Source of the DNA: G963666895 sp963666895 | Lineage (GTDB): Bacteria > Desulfobacterota > Desulfovibrionia > Desulfovibrionales > Desulfovibrionaceae | Reading direction: 5' to 3' | Assembly: GCA_963666895.2 (NCBI GenBank) | Contig: CAXXNS010000009.1 | Location: 248,001 to 312,000 of the forward strand | Length of the DNA stretch: 64,000 bases | Part shown: positions 1-8,905 of the stretch, piece after piece | Position numbering within the stretch: the first letter of the stretch is position 1 | Layout of the letters: each line of letters opens with the position of its first letter | Notes under the pieces: generated by a model | What the model saw: only the letters and a program-made list of their open reading frames with translations | The model's database searches: none | Told to the model about the DNA's origin: nothing | Position numbers and translations under genes: made by a program

Positions 1-1
1 G

Positions 2-2326
2 CAGGTTGCCTTGGCCAGCCCGCCGTACTCGCAGTTGACCTACGGCCGTCCGGCCTGGTTCCCCGCGCTGGAACCCGGCTGGCGGGTGCTGGTGCCGGTC
101 CGCCGCTCCCTGCGCGTGGGCGTGGTGGTCGAGTCGTGCTCCAACGTCCCGGACGGGGTGGAGGTCCGGGACATGCTCTGGCCCCTGGATACCCGCCCGC
201 TGCTGGACCCGGACTGGATGGACCTGGCCGGAAACCTGGCCAGCCGCCAGATGTGCGCCCTGGGCGAGATCCTGTCCCACATGCTCCCGCAGGGGCTCAG
301 AACCGCCTCCCTGACCTTTGAGGTCGATTCCCCCGCCTTTCCCCGGCGTCTCAAGCCCAAGGACTTGGCCGGGCTGCCCGGCGATCGACTGAAGACCCTG
401 TACGGGCTGGCCGAGTCCGGGAAGCTGCGCGTGCTCAAGCGCGCGTCCAGGGAAGGGGACGAGCCCCATCTGCACCTGGCCCAGGACCCGCCCTGGCCCG
501 TGCGGCCCAATGCCCGCCGCCAGATCGAGCTGCTGGAATATTTGCTGGAGAACGGACCCCAGCCCGTGGAGCGCGTGCGCAGGATCATGGGGCCGGGCTG
601 CCCGGCCGTGGAGCGCAAGCTGGAGGCGTCCGGGCTGGTCCGCACCGGAGGGCCGCCCGACGGAATGGGCGCGGACGAGACCGAAGCCACTTGCGCGGAA
701 CCGCCCCAATTCTTCGACCCCAGTCCGGAGCAGGCCCAGGCCGTGGAGCGGATGGGCGAACTTCTGGATTCCGGCCGGGCCGCCTCGGCCCTGGTGCACG
801 GAGTGACCGGGTCGGGTAAGACCTGGGTCTACCTGGAGATGGCCAAACGCGCCCTGGCCAAGGGACGCAACGTTCTGTTGCTGGCGCCCGAGGTTGCCCT
901 GGCCTGCCGCCTCCACGCCGCGGCCAAGGAGCGCTTTCCGGCCCGCACCGTGTTCCTGTACCACGGCTACCAGAGCCCGGCCCTGCGCGAGGCCCGGTTC
1001 CGGGCCGTGGCCGAGTTGGACGAGCCGGCCGTGGTGGTGGGCACGCGTTCCGCTCTGTTTCTTCCCCTGGCCAGGCCCGGGCTCATCGTGGTGGACGAGG
1101 AGCACGACGAGAGCTTCAAGCAGGAGGAGCGGCTGGCCTACCAGGCCAAGGAGCTGGCCTGGTTCCGGGCCTCCCGGTCCGACGGGCTGCTGGTCCTGGG
1201 TTCGGCCACTCCGGACGTGAAGACCTTTTACGCGGCCGGGCAGGGCGGGGTGTCCCTGATGGACATGCCTCACCGCGTGGGCGGGGCCTGCCTGCCCGAG
1301 GTGTCCCTGGTGGACATCGGCAAGCTGAACGCGGAAACGCCCCTGGCTCCGGCCTCCCTGGCCGCCCTGCGGGAGACCGTGGACCAGGGGGAGCAGGCGG
1401 TGATCCTGCTCAACCGGCGCGGCTATTCCCCGCTCATGTACTGCCTGGACTGCGGCCAGGTGGTGCGCTGCGCGGACTGCGCCGTGGCCATGACCTTTCA
1501 CAAGGCCCGGGAGCGGCTGGTCTGCCACTATTGCGGCCGGAGCCTTCCCTATCCCCTGGTCTGCCCCGGGTGCGGGGGCAGCAACTACCTGCCTATGGGC
1601 GAAGGCACCGAGCGGCTTGAGGAGTATTTGCGCAAGGTTCTGCCGCGCTCCTGCCGGGTGCTGCGCCTGGATCGCGACTCCACCCGCCGCCAGGAGCGGC
1701 TGGAGGAGATTCTGGACGACTTCGCCCGGGGGAGGGCCCAGGTCCTGGTGGGCACCCAGATGCTGTCCAAGGGTCACCACTTCCCCCAGGTCACCCTGGC
1801 TCTGGTGGCGGACGGGGACCTGGGGCTCAACCTGCCCGACTACCGGGCCGCGGAGCGTACCTTCCAGTTGCTGGTCCAGGTCTCGGGCCGTTCGGGCAGG
1901 GGAGAGCGGCCCGGCCGGGTCCTGATCCAGACCCGCAACCCGGCCCATCCATTTTGGGAGCACGTGCTGGCCGGGGACTACCACCGGTTCTACGCCAAGG
2001 AGATCACCTCCAGGCAGCGGTTCAGCTACCCGCCGTTCGTCAAGCTGGGGCTGGTGCGCATGAGCTTTCCCCTGGACTACGGCCCGGCCCAGGCCGTGCT
2101 GGCCGACGCGGCACGGCTGCTGCGGGAGCGGGCCGGTTCCATGACCGTGCTCGGCCCGGCTCCGGCCCCGCTGGGCATGCTGCGCGGCCGCAAGCGCTTC
2201 AACTGTCTGGTCAAGGGCACGGACTGGCAGGATATACGCTCCCTGTTCGCGGCCCTGCGCCAATGGAACCCGGACCCCGGCCAGGTGCGCCTGGGCCTGG
2301 ACCTGGACCCGGTGAGCATGCTCTGA
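2..2326 (+). CDS. priA: Primosomal protein N' (replication restart helicase), 5' partial
   Basis: PriA is a 3'-to-5' superfamily 2 DNA helicase that recognises abandoned forks and loads the primosome for replication restart. The frame is open from base 2 to the stop. A TTG at 11 could be read as a start, but the codons before it (Q-V-A-L) look like the PriA N-terminus, so the true start is probably just outside the window. Counting from the TTG, the Walker A motif GVTGSGKT is near residue 264 and DEEH near 362. Eight zinc-binding cysteines in four pairs (CLDC, CADC, CHYC, CPGC) lie at about 477-520. The helicase C-terminal motifs, including QVSGRSGRGERPG, follow. No break is seen. The gene reads towards ompH. 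Confidence 0.95.
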   Translation, partial: QVALASPPYSQLTYGRPAWFPALEPGWRVLVPVRRSLRVGVVVESCSNVPDGVEVRDMLWPLDTRPLLDPDWMDLAGNLASRQMCALGEILSHMLPQGLRTASLTFEVDSPAFPRRLKPKDLAGLPGDRLKTLYGLAESGKLRVLKRASREGDEPHLHLAQDPPWPVRPNARRQIELLEYLLENGPQPVERVRRIMGPGCPAVERKLEASGLVRTGGPPDGMGADETEATCAEPPQFFDPSPEQAQAVERMGELLDSGRAASALVHGVTGSGKTWVYLEMAKRALAKGRNVLLLAPEVALACRLHAAAKERFPARTVFLYHGYQSPALREARFRAVAELDEPAVVVGTRSALFLPLARPGLIVVDEEHDESFKQEERLAYQAKELAWFRASRSDGLLVLGSATPDVKTFYAAGQGGVSLMDMPHRVGGACLPEVSLVDIGKLNAETPLAPASLAALRETVDQGEQAVILLNRRGYSPLMYCLDCGQVVRCADCAVAMTFHKARERLVCHYCGRSLPYPLVCPGCGGSNYLPMGEGTERLEEYLRKVLPRSCRVLRLDRDSTRRQERLEEILDDFARGRAQVLVGTQMLSKGHHFPQVTLALVADGDLGLNLPDYRAAERTFQLLVQVSGRSGRGERPGRVLIQTRNPAHPFWEHVLAGDYHRFYAKEITSRQRFSYPPFVKLGLVRMSFPLDYGPAQAVLADAARLLRERAGSMTVLGPAPAPLGMLRGRKRFNCLVKGTDWQDIRSLFAALRQWNPDPGQVRLGLDLDPVSML

Positions 2327-2373
2327 CCGCCCGCTCTCGACAGCCGGGGCGATTGCCGATACATTGTGCGCCC

Positions 2374-2883
2374 ATGAAAAGAACACCTCTTGTCCTTATA
2401 TTGGCGTTGTTGGTCCTGTTGACGGCCTGGTCCACGGCCCAGGCGCAGCAGAAGGTCGGTTTCGTCAATCCGCAGCGTATTCTCAACGAATCCCGCATCG
2501 GGCAGGCCGCCCAGGCCGACCTGGCCAAGCTGGGCCAGGAAAAGGACCGCTTGATTCGGGACTCCGCCAAGGAAATCAACGACCTCAAGAAGGCGTTGGC
2601 GGCCGGAGGCATGAGCCAGTCCGAGGAACAGGCCCTGACGGCCAAACTCCAGGCCCTGTACGAGCGCCACGACAGGCTGGTGGCCGACAGCAACGACGAC
2701 ATGACCTATGAAGAGGCGCGCCTGATCCACTTCATCATGAAGAAGGCGGACGCGAGTTTGCGGGCCGTGGCCGAGAAGGGCGGCTTCAGCATGGTGCTCA
2801 CCGATCCGGACATCATCGGCTACATCGACGACTCGGCCGACCTGACCGACGAAGTGATCAAGGCGCTCAACGCTACTGAATGA
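2374..2883 (+). CDS. OmpH/Skp family periplasmic chaperone
   Basis: A 169-residue protein with an N-terminal signal peptide of about 24 residues (hydrophobic core, AQA cleavage site) followed by KVGFVNPQRILNES, the typical start of mature OmpH/Skp proteins. Residues about 50-105 are charged and likely coiled coil, matching the tentacle arms with which Skp holds unfolded outer-membrane proteins. It therefore probably acts in the periplasm in outer-membrane protein biogenesis. The stop codon overlaps the start of the next gene in an ATGA, which suggests translational coupling. Confidence 0.85.
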   Translation: MKRTPLVLILALLVLLTAWSTAQAQQKVGFVNPQRILNESRIGQAAQADLAKLGQEKDRLIRDSAKEINDLKKALAAGGMSQSEEQALTAKLQALYERHDRLVADSNDDMTYEEARLIHFIMKKADASLRAVAEKGGFSMVLTDPDIIGYIDDSADLTDEVIKALNATE

Positions 2884-4313
2884 CCATGCCCGGCAAGTAC
2901 GCACGCATACTCGCCCTGGCCCTCTGCCTGGGCCTGGCTTTCTCCACCGTGGCTTTCGCCCAGGATTGGGGGCGGCTGATGACCCCCACCCAACCGCTCA
3001 ACGTACGCAAGGAGCGGGACCGGAAATCGGCCAAGGTGGCCACGCTCAAGCCCGGCCAGGTGGTGCGCGTGGATTTCCTCAAGGACGACTGGTACGCGGT
3101 TTTTGATCCGGACGAGACCGAGCGCGACGAGGCCAAGGCCCTGGGCTATTCCAAGGCCGACTATCTTAGGCCGGTCCAGTCGGCCCAGTGGGGCGAGATC
3201 CGCGTGGTGGAGCCCAAGATGCTCAACGTGCGCAAGGGCCGGGGGCCCAAGTTCGAGCACGCCAAGACCCTGTACGCGGGCGACCTGGTCAAGATCGATT
3301 TTCCCAGGGACGGCTGGGTGGCCGTGTTCGAGCCGGATGCCCGGGAACGCAAGGAATCCAAGGCCATCGGCTACGCCAACGCCCGTTTCCTGGTCAAACC
3401 CAGCCCCAAGCAGCTGGCCAAGCTTCCCAAGGCCTCCGAAGTGAAGCCTCCTGAAGCCAAGGCGCCTGAAATCGAGGCTCCGGAGGCCGAGCCCACGCCC
3501 GTGCCCGCTGCCGCGGACAGCGACTGGGGCATGCTGGTGCGTCTGACGGACAACGCCAAGATACGGCAGACCCCGGACACCGAGGGCACGCTGCTGGTGA
3601 CCATGGTCCGGGGCGACCTGCTCAAGGTCTACGGCCGCAACGGCGACTGGCTGCGGGCTTACATGCCCCAGGAACGCACGCCGTCTCCGGCCGCAGCTCT
3701 GGGCTGGGTGCACAAGGATTTGCTGGATCTGTCCGAGGACGAGCTGGCCGGACAGCCCCGGGCTGAGCCCCTGGCGGCCGCATCCACCGAGGAAGCGGAA
3801 GAGCCTGAACCGGCCGAGCCTGTTGCCGAGCCTGCCGCATTGGTCGAGGAGCCTGCGGTCGAGCCTGTGGCCGAGCCTGTGGAAGATATGGCCACGGCGG
3901 CCGAGACCTTCGCCGCTGCGCCCCAGCAGGCCGAGCGCGAGGAGCACGTGCTGGTGGTGCCCAAGGAGGTGGGGGGCGAGCCCAGTCACGGCATCGAGCC
4001 CGTGGCCGACCAGGAAGCCCACGGTTTCCGGTACGCCCTGCTCTCGGTGAAGGGCCAGGACCCCCTGGTCAAGTTCATGGAGATCCGCGTCTGGGTGGAC
4101 GTGACCGTGGTTCCGGATTCCGAGGACCTGCGCGACCTGGCCACCACCATCTGGATACGGGAAGGCAACCAGGGCAAGCAGGGCGTGGTGTCCATCTACC
4201 TTCCCGGCCAGGATCTGAACAACCTGTCCTATGCCCAGGGCCGTTTCGGCCCGCGCGGCCCGGCCGAGTTCTGGACCAGGGAAACCACCCTGTACGGCAC
4301 CCGGTTCAAGTAG
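2880..4313 (+). CDS. Secreted protein with three bacterial SH3 domains
   Basis: A 477-residue protein with a signal peptide (residues 1-28, ending AFAQ). Three SH3b repeats start at about residues 29, 102 and 208. Each opens with a W-G pair and carries the LNVRK or AKIRQTP core and a DW/GW turn. An acidic linker rich in E, P, A and V (about 290-360) leads to a C-terminal domain of about 110 residues that I do not recognise. SH3b domains usually bind cell-wall or outer-surface ligands, so a periplasmic or envelope role is inferred. The start overlaps the ompH stop; an alternative ATG lies two codons downstream. Confidence 0.75.
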   Translation: MTMPGKYARILALALCLGLAFSTVAFAQDWGRLMTPTQPLNVRKERDRKSAKVATLKPGQVVRVDFLKDDWYAVFDPDETERDEAKALGYSKADYLRPVQSAQWGEIRVVEPKMLNVRKGRGPKFEHAKTLYAGDLVKIDFPRDGWVAVFEPDARERKESKAIGYANARFLVKPSPKQLAKLPKASEVKPPEAKAPEIEAPEAEPTPVPAAADSDWGMLVRLTDNAKIRQTPDTEGTLLVTMVRGDLLKVYGRNGDWLRAYMPQERTPSPAAALGWVHKDLLDLSEDELAGQPRAEPLAAASTEEAEEPEPAEPVAEPAALVEEPAVEPVAEPVEDMATAAETFAAAPQQAEREEHVLVVPKEVGGEPSHGIEPVADQEAHGFRYALLSVKGQDPLVKFMEIRVWVDVTVVPDSEDLRDLATTIWIREGNQGKQGVVSIYLPGQDLNNLSYAQGRFGPRGPAEFWTRETTLYGTRFK

Positions 4314-4330
4314 CCCGAGTCATCTCTTAG

Positions 4331-4348
4331 GCCCGGACACGGGTTTTT
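4331..4348 (+). terminator. Possible weak rho-independent terminator
   Basis: A four-base stem (CCCG/CGGG) with a GACA loop is followed directly by five T residues, 18 bases after the SH3 gene stop. The stem is short, so this is only a plausible terminator. Confidence 0.35.
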
Positions 4349-4476
4349 CGTTTCGCCCCGATGCACCTGCCGGGCGCGTTTCTGCGTTGTGTCGCGCATC
4401 GTTCGGCGGGGTGTCTCGCCTCCGCGCATGTTGCCTGTTCCTTCATGTTTTTCCGCACCGTGCTTTGAACCAGTAT

Positions 4477-4491
4477 TCAAGAATATCTTGA
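4477..4491. promoter_or_regulatory. Palindromic operator candidate upstream of tetR
   Basis: The sequence TCAAGA-ATA-TCTTGA is a perfect 6+3+6 palindrome 45 bases before the TetR gene. Its right end overlaps TTGACT, a possible -35 element (4488-4493). Almost the same block, with a one-base spacer, occurs upstream of the chemoreceptor at 5226-5238. A second inverted repeat, TGAC-TTTG-GTCA (4489-4500), overlaps it. TetR proteins commonly bind palindromes in their own promoter, so autoregulation is a reasonable inference. Confidence 0.5.
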
Positions 4492-4536
4492 CTTTGGTCA
4501 TGGCGTTATTCAGAAGAATGTTGGGGGGGCTTCGAT

Positions 4537-5130
4537 ATGAGATATTCCATGACTACTTCCCGGGCTATTCTGGATACCGCCACGCGGTTGTTCGCCGAGC
4601 AGGGATATGACGGCACCTCCGTGTCCGAGATCGCCAAGCAGACCGGGGTGGCCACCGGCACCGTCATCTATCAATACAAGAGCAAGGAGAACCTGCTGCA
4701 GGTCATCGTCTGGGAGTATTTCAACCGACTGTTGCAGAATGTTCGTCGTGCCGACGATTCTCGAAAGGGCAGGCAGGCGCTGACGGATTACATCCAAAGC
4801 GTTCTTGAATACGCCCGCAGCCGCAAGTTGGAGACCACCGTCATGCTGCTGCACCACAACACCTTCCGCAAGGCCCCGCACCGTTTCCCCCTTGCTGCGG
4901 ACGGCTTCCGGGCTTTTGATGTTTGCGTTCAGCAACTTCGTGATATCGTCTCTTCCCTTTTCGACGATGCTGATGGTCCCAGGGAACAGGCTGAACAGTT
5001 CATGGATGGTGTTGTAGCAAGCATGTTGGGTGCCTGTTGGATGTACATTTTTGCTGGTAAGGACATTCAGGCGCTTGAGAATGAATTGATTTCTTCCGTA
5101 CTTTTACGTTTGGAAGGTCATGTAGTGTGA
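4537..5130 (+). CDS. TetR/AcrR family transcriptional regulator
   Basis: A 197-residue protein. Residues about 8-55 form the TetR helix-turn-helix domain (ILDTATRLFAEQGYDGTSVSEIAKQTGVATGTVIYQYKS pattern), and the rest is a ligand-binding helical domain with no close recognisable relative. A run of seven G residues 11 bases upstream serves as ribosome-binding site; a second ATG four codons in is also possible. Codon use falls off in GC towards the 3' end and into the AT-rich gap that follows, unlike most of the window. It probably represses its own promoter and perhaps the chemoreceptor next door, given the shared palindromes. Confidence 0.85.
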   Translation: MRYSMTTSRAILDTATRLFAEQGYDGTSVSEIAKQTGVATGTVIYQYKSKENLLQVIVWEYFNRLLQNVRRADDSRKGRQALTDYIQSVLEYARSRKLETTVMLLHHNTFRKAPHRFPLAADGFRAFDVCVQQLRDIVSSLFDDADGPREQAEQFMDGVVASMLGACWMYIFAGKDIQALENELISSVLLRLEGHVV

Positions 5131-5149
5131 GTACACACTCATTCTTTTT
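5124..5149 (+). terminator. Rho-independent terminator candidate after tetR
   Basis: A perfect six-base stem (AGTGTG/CACACT, loop AGTA) overlaps the tetR stop codon and is followed by a T-rich run. Confidence 0.5.
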
Positions 5150-5204
5150 ATAAAAACATTGCAATTAGGTCCCGTAAAGTATGGAAGTATGATTTTTTAT
5201 GTGT

Positions 5205-5219
5205 TATGTTTCCAACATA
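5205..5219. promoter_or_regulatory. Palindrome upstream of the chemoreceptor
   Basis: TATGTT-TCC-AACATA is a perfect 6+3+6 palindrome, six bases before the TCAAGA palindrome. It has no counterpart upstream of tetR. It is a possible protein-binding site; the binder is unknown. Confidence 0.35.
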
Positions 5220-5225
5220 GTGTAT

Positions 5226-5238
5226 TCAAGATTCTTGA
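5226..5238. promoter_or_regulatory. Second TetR-type operator candidate, upstream of the chemoreceptor
   Basis: TCAAGA-T-TCTTGA is a palindrome with the same half-sites and the same flanks (GTATT before, CT after) as the site upstream of tetR, but with a spacer of one base instead of three. TTGACT at 5235-5240 again overlaps the right half and could be a -35 element. No strong -10 is visible. Confidence 0.5.
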
Positions 5239-5384
5239 CTGCAACTGAAACTGAGGGTTTGTTTTTTGTATGAGAGACCCTGGTTTCATGCAGTCTTGGG
5301 AGTGGTGGCCCAGGGGGGACAACGGCTACCGTGTGAAGGATCCAACACTTTGGAAACGTTGAGAGACATGCGGAGGGAAGCGTT

Positions 5385-7384
5385 GTGTTCAAGAGGATGT
5401 CGTTAGCCAAGAAGCTCGTTACGGGCTTCGCCATTGTTCTTGTGTTGCTGGTGGTCGTTGGGGTGGTTTCGTTCCAGGCCCTGACCTCGGCCTCGTCCGG
5501 GTTCGAGCGCTATAGCAAACTGGCCAATGACTCCGCCCTGATGGGTCAGGTCCAGGCCAATATGCTCATGGTGCGCATGAGCGTGAAGGACTTCATTTCC
5601 TCAGGGGGCAATCCGGACAACGCCAAGGCCTATGAAGGCTACATGGCCGAGACCCGGGCTTTTGTCGACGAGGCCCAGGAGATCATTCATGATCCCGAAC
5701 GGGCCGCCGCCGTGGACACCCTGGACAATGAACTGAAGGAATACGAGGAATTCTTCGCCAAGCTGGTGGACTATGACCACGAGTACGATACGCATTTCGA
5801 TGTGCTGGTGGAAAAGGGCCCGATCATGGAGGAGAATTTGGCGGCGATCATGAGCGCGGCCGACAGGGATGGGAACGCCGCGGCCGCCTATCGCGCCGGC
5901 CTTGCCCTGCGTCACATGCTTTTGGGCAGGATCAACATCTTTCGGTTCATGATGTTCGCTGAACAGAAGAATATTGACGACTTTGTCAAGGAATTCGCGT
6001 TCATGCAGGAGCAGCTTGACATCCTGGAGAGGCACATCGCCACGCCCGACCTCCGTCGCATGCTGGACGAAGTGGCCTCCCTGGTCACCCTGTACCGGGA
6101 TACCGTCAGCGAGAAGATGGCCCCGACGACCTTCAAGCGCGACGAACTGGTCGCCTCCGTGGGGACGCGGCTCGGCAACTCCATGCCCAGCTGACCGAGG
6201 AGGTCAAGCAGTCGGTCCTCGCGGCGCAGCGTGAACTGGAGCAGGACGTCCATTCCTCCAACCAGTTCGCCGTCACCCTGATCATCATCCTGGCCGTCGT
6301 GGCCATGATCGTGGGCGTGGGCGTGGCCTGGCTCATCATTCGCGGCGTTCTGGCCCAGCTGGGCCGCGATCCGGCCATCATCGCCCACATCGCCAGCACC
6401 ATTGCCGAGGGCGACCTGCGGTTGCAGTTCGACGACAAGAACGTGCGCGGCGTGTACGAGAACATGAAGGACATGTCCACGGCCCTGCTGGGCGTGGTGG
6501 GCGAGGTCATGTCTGCCACCGAGAACGTGGCCGCTGGCAGCGAGCAGCTCTCCGCGGCGGCCCAGGGCCTGTCCCAGGGCGCCACCGAACAGGCGGCCAG
6601 CGTGGAGGAAGTGTCCTCGTCCATGGAGCAGATGACGGCCAACATCCGTCAGAACGCGGAGAACGCCAAGGCCACGGACCAGATGGCCACCAAGGCCGCC
6701 CAGGACACCAAGGAGGGCGGCGAGGCCGTGTCCCAGACCGTGTCGGCCATGAAGGAGATCGCGGAAAAGATCTCCATCATCGAGGAGATCGCCCGGCAGA
6801 CCAACCTGCTGGCCCTGAACGCGGCCATCGAGGCGGCCCGGGCCGGCGAGCACGGCAAGGGCTTCGCCGTGGTGGCGGCCGAGGTGCGCAAGCTGGCCGA
6901 ACGGTCCGGCGAGGCCGCGGCCGAGATCAGCGAGCTCTCCGCCACCTCGGTGGAAGTGGCCGAGAAGGCCGGAACCATGCTCAAGACCATTGTCCCGGAC
7001 ATCGAGAAGACGGCCGAGCTGGTGCAGGAGATCGCCGCGTCCAGCAACGAGCAGAACGCGGGCGCTGAGCAGATCAACAAGGCCATCCAGCAGTTGGACC
7101 AGGTTATTCAGCAGAACGCCTCGGCTTCCGAGGAAATGGCCTCCACCGCGGAGGAGCTGTCCAGCCAGAGCCAGCAGTTGCAGCAAACCATGAGCTTCTT
7201 CCAGGTGGAGCAGGGCACCAGCCGTTCCCGGAAGCAGGTCACGGTGCAGCGCAACAAGCCCCAGCCCCTGGAGGCCGGCGGCAAGGGCAAGGGCAAGAAG
7301 GGTGCCGCGGCCGCGCCTGCGGGCGACGGCGTGGACCTGGACATGAGCCCGGACGCGGACGACGAGGAGTTCGAGCGGTTCTAG
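5385..7384 (+). CDS. Methyl-accepting chemotaxis protein, frame broken near 6165-6182
   Basis: A transmembrane chemoreceptor that signals to CheA/CheW. A GTG start follows a good ribosome-binding site (GGAGGG, 5372-5377). Residues about 8-33 are the first membrane helix, and a four-helix-bundle-like periplasmic domain follows. Near base 6165-6182 the frame must shift by one missing base (or two extra), after which reading continues through the second membrane helix (about 6260-6345), a HAMP region and the methyl-accepting domain. The conserved hairpin tip EEIARQTNLLALNAAIEAARAGE is intact at about 6781-6852. There is no C-terminal CheR-docking pentapeptide. Without the shift the product would stop at 6194. 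The break is probably a sequence error. cheW follows directly. Confidence 0.85.
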
Positions 7385-7415
7385 CCGCCCGGAATCCTTG
7401 AAGGAGGAACCAGTC

Positions 7416-7940
7416 ATGGCAGAAGTCGACCAGACCGACCTGAACCAGTTCCTGACGTTCACCCTGGGCAAGGAAATCTTCGCCCTGGACATCGGAACCG
7501 TACGCGAAGTCCTGGAATTGCCCGTCATCACCCGCATTCCCAGGACCCCCGACTTCATGCGCGGGGTGATCAACCTGCGGGGCCACGCCGTGCCCGTAGT
7601 GGACATGCGCATGAAATTCGGCATGACCCAGGTGGAGGACACCGTGGACACCTGCATCATCATCGTGGAGATCCAAGACGGCGGCGAAGTTACCGTCATG
7701 GGCGCCCTGGTGGACTCGGTGCGGGAGGTCTTCGAGATGCCGCCCGAGGCCGTGGAGCCCGCGCCCAAGATGGGGGCCGCCATCAAGGCGGACTACATCC
7801 GGGGCATGGGCCGCCAGGGCGAGGAGTTCGTCATCATCCTGGACATCGCCAAGGTCTTCTCCGCCGAGGAGTTGGCCCTGGCCGGCCAGTTGGGCGGTGA
7901 GCTCGCGGGCGCGGGCGAGTCGGCCGAACAGGCCGCCTGA
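7416..7940 (+). CDS. cheW: CheW chemotaxis coupling protein
   Basis: A 174-residue CheW-domain protein that links chemoreceptors to CheA. It opens with FLTFTLGKEIFALDIGTVREVLE and has the typical MRGVINLRGHAVPVVDMR core. The ATG at 7416 is chosen because AAGGAGGA lies at 7400-7407 just before it; a TTG at 7398 would place the ribosome-binding site inside the gene. It lies 31 bases after the chemoreceptor and was probably transcribed with it, which suggests a dedicated receptor/CheW pair. Confidence 0.92.
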   Translation: MAEVDQTDLNQFLTFTLGKEIFALDIGTVREVLELPVITRIPRTPDFMRGVINLRGHAVPVVDMRMKFGMTQVEDTVDTCIIIVEIQDGGEVTVMGALVDSVREVFEMPPEAVEPAPKMGAAIKADYIRGMGRQGEEFVIILDIAKVFSAEELALAGQLGGELAGAGESAEQAA

Positions 7941-7963
7941 ACCATAGCCTGATAGAGACATGC

Positions 7964-7996
7964 GGGCCGGAGGGAGCGATTCCTTCCGGCCCGTTT
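7964..7996 (+). terminator. Rho-independent terminator after cheW
   Basis: An eight-base GC stem (GGGCCGGA/TCCGGCCC) encloses a 13-base loop and is followed by GTTT. It lies 24 bases after the cheW stop. Confidence 0.65.
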
Positions 7997-8089
7997 CGCG
8001 TTCCCCTTTTCGCATCCAACGTCCGAGCCTGGACAAAGAACGCGGGATGGGCGACAGGTTAAGGCCAGAAAACGAGCGGAGGAAATCGC

Positions 8090-8899
8090 ATGGAATGGTT
8101 CACGTCCTTGTCGCCGGTGGTCCAGGCCCTGCTGGCCACCTGCTTCACCTGGGGGATGACCGCCCTGGGCGCGGCCATGGTCTTCGTGACCAAGGAGATG
8201 AGCAAGCGGGTCCTGGACGTCATGCTCGGCTTCGCGGCCGGGGTGATGATCGCGGCCAGCTACTGGTCCCTTTTGGCTCCGGCCATCGAGATGAGTGAAC
8301 ACCTGGGCGTGTTCAAGTGGGTTCCCGCGGCCGTGGGCTTCATGGCCGGGGCGGTGTTCCTGCGTCTGGTGGACAACTTCCTGCCCCATTTGCACCTCCA
8401 CGCCCCCCGCAGCCAGGCGGAGGGCATCTCCACCTCCTGGCACCGGTCCGTGCTCCTGGTGCTGGCCATCACTCTGCATAACATCCCCGAAGGCCTGGCC
8501 GTGGGCGTGGCCTTCGGTGCGGTGGCCCACGGCCTGCCGTCGGCCACTTTGGCCGGAGCCGCGGCCCTGGCCATCGGCATCGGCATCCAGAACTTTCCCG
8601 AAGGTACGGCCGTGTCCGTGCCCTTGCGGCGCGAGGGCATGTCCCAGGGCAAGAGTTTCATGTACGGCCAGCTCTCCGGCGTGGTGGAGCCCATTGCCGG
8701 GGTGCTCGGGGCCCTGGCCGTGGTCGTGGCCGCGCCCATACTGCCATACGCCCTGGCCTTTGCGGCCGGAGCCATGATCTTCGTGGTGGTGGAGGAGGTC
8801 ATTCCCGAATCCCAGGCGTCGGGTTACGGGGACGCGGCCACCATGGGCTGCGTCCTGGGCTTCACGGTCATGATGACCCTGGACGTGGCCCTGGGCTGA
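8090..8899 (+). CDS. ZIP family metal transporter (ZupT/GufA type)
   Basis: A 269-residue inner-membrane protein of about eight hydrophobic segments that imports zinc or other divalent metals. The metal-site motifs are visible: HNIPEGLAVG in the fourth helix, QNFPEGTAVS in the fifth and EEVIPE further on. A histidine-containing loop (LPHLHLHAP) sits between helices 3 and 4, as usual. The ribosome-binding site GGAGGAAA precedes the ATG. It is a single gene between a terminator and the convergent mobA. Confidence 0.9.
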   Translation: MEWFTSLSPVVQALLATCFTWGMTALGAAMVFVTKEMSKRVLDVMLGFAAGVMIAASYWSLLAPAIEMSEHLGVFKWVPAAVGFMAGAVFLRLVDNFLPHLHLHAPRSQAEGISTSWHRSVLLVLAITLHNIPEGLAVGVAFGAVAHGLPSATLAGAAALAIGIGIQNFPEGTAVSVPLRREGMSQGKSFMYGQLSGVVEPIAGVLGALAVVVAAPILPYALAFAAGAMIFVVVEEVIPESQASGYGDAATMGCVLGFTVMMTLDVALG

Positions 8900-8905
8900 T
8901 CCGCG

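Noticed and set aside
3780..3900. A short tandem repeat in the SH3 protein gene
   Set aside because: The E-P-A-V repeats are an acidic linker of low complexity, not a DNA repeat element with fixed units.
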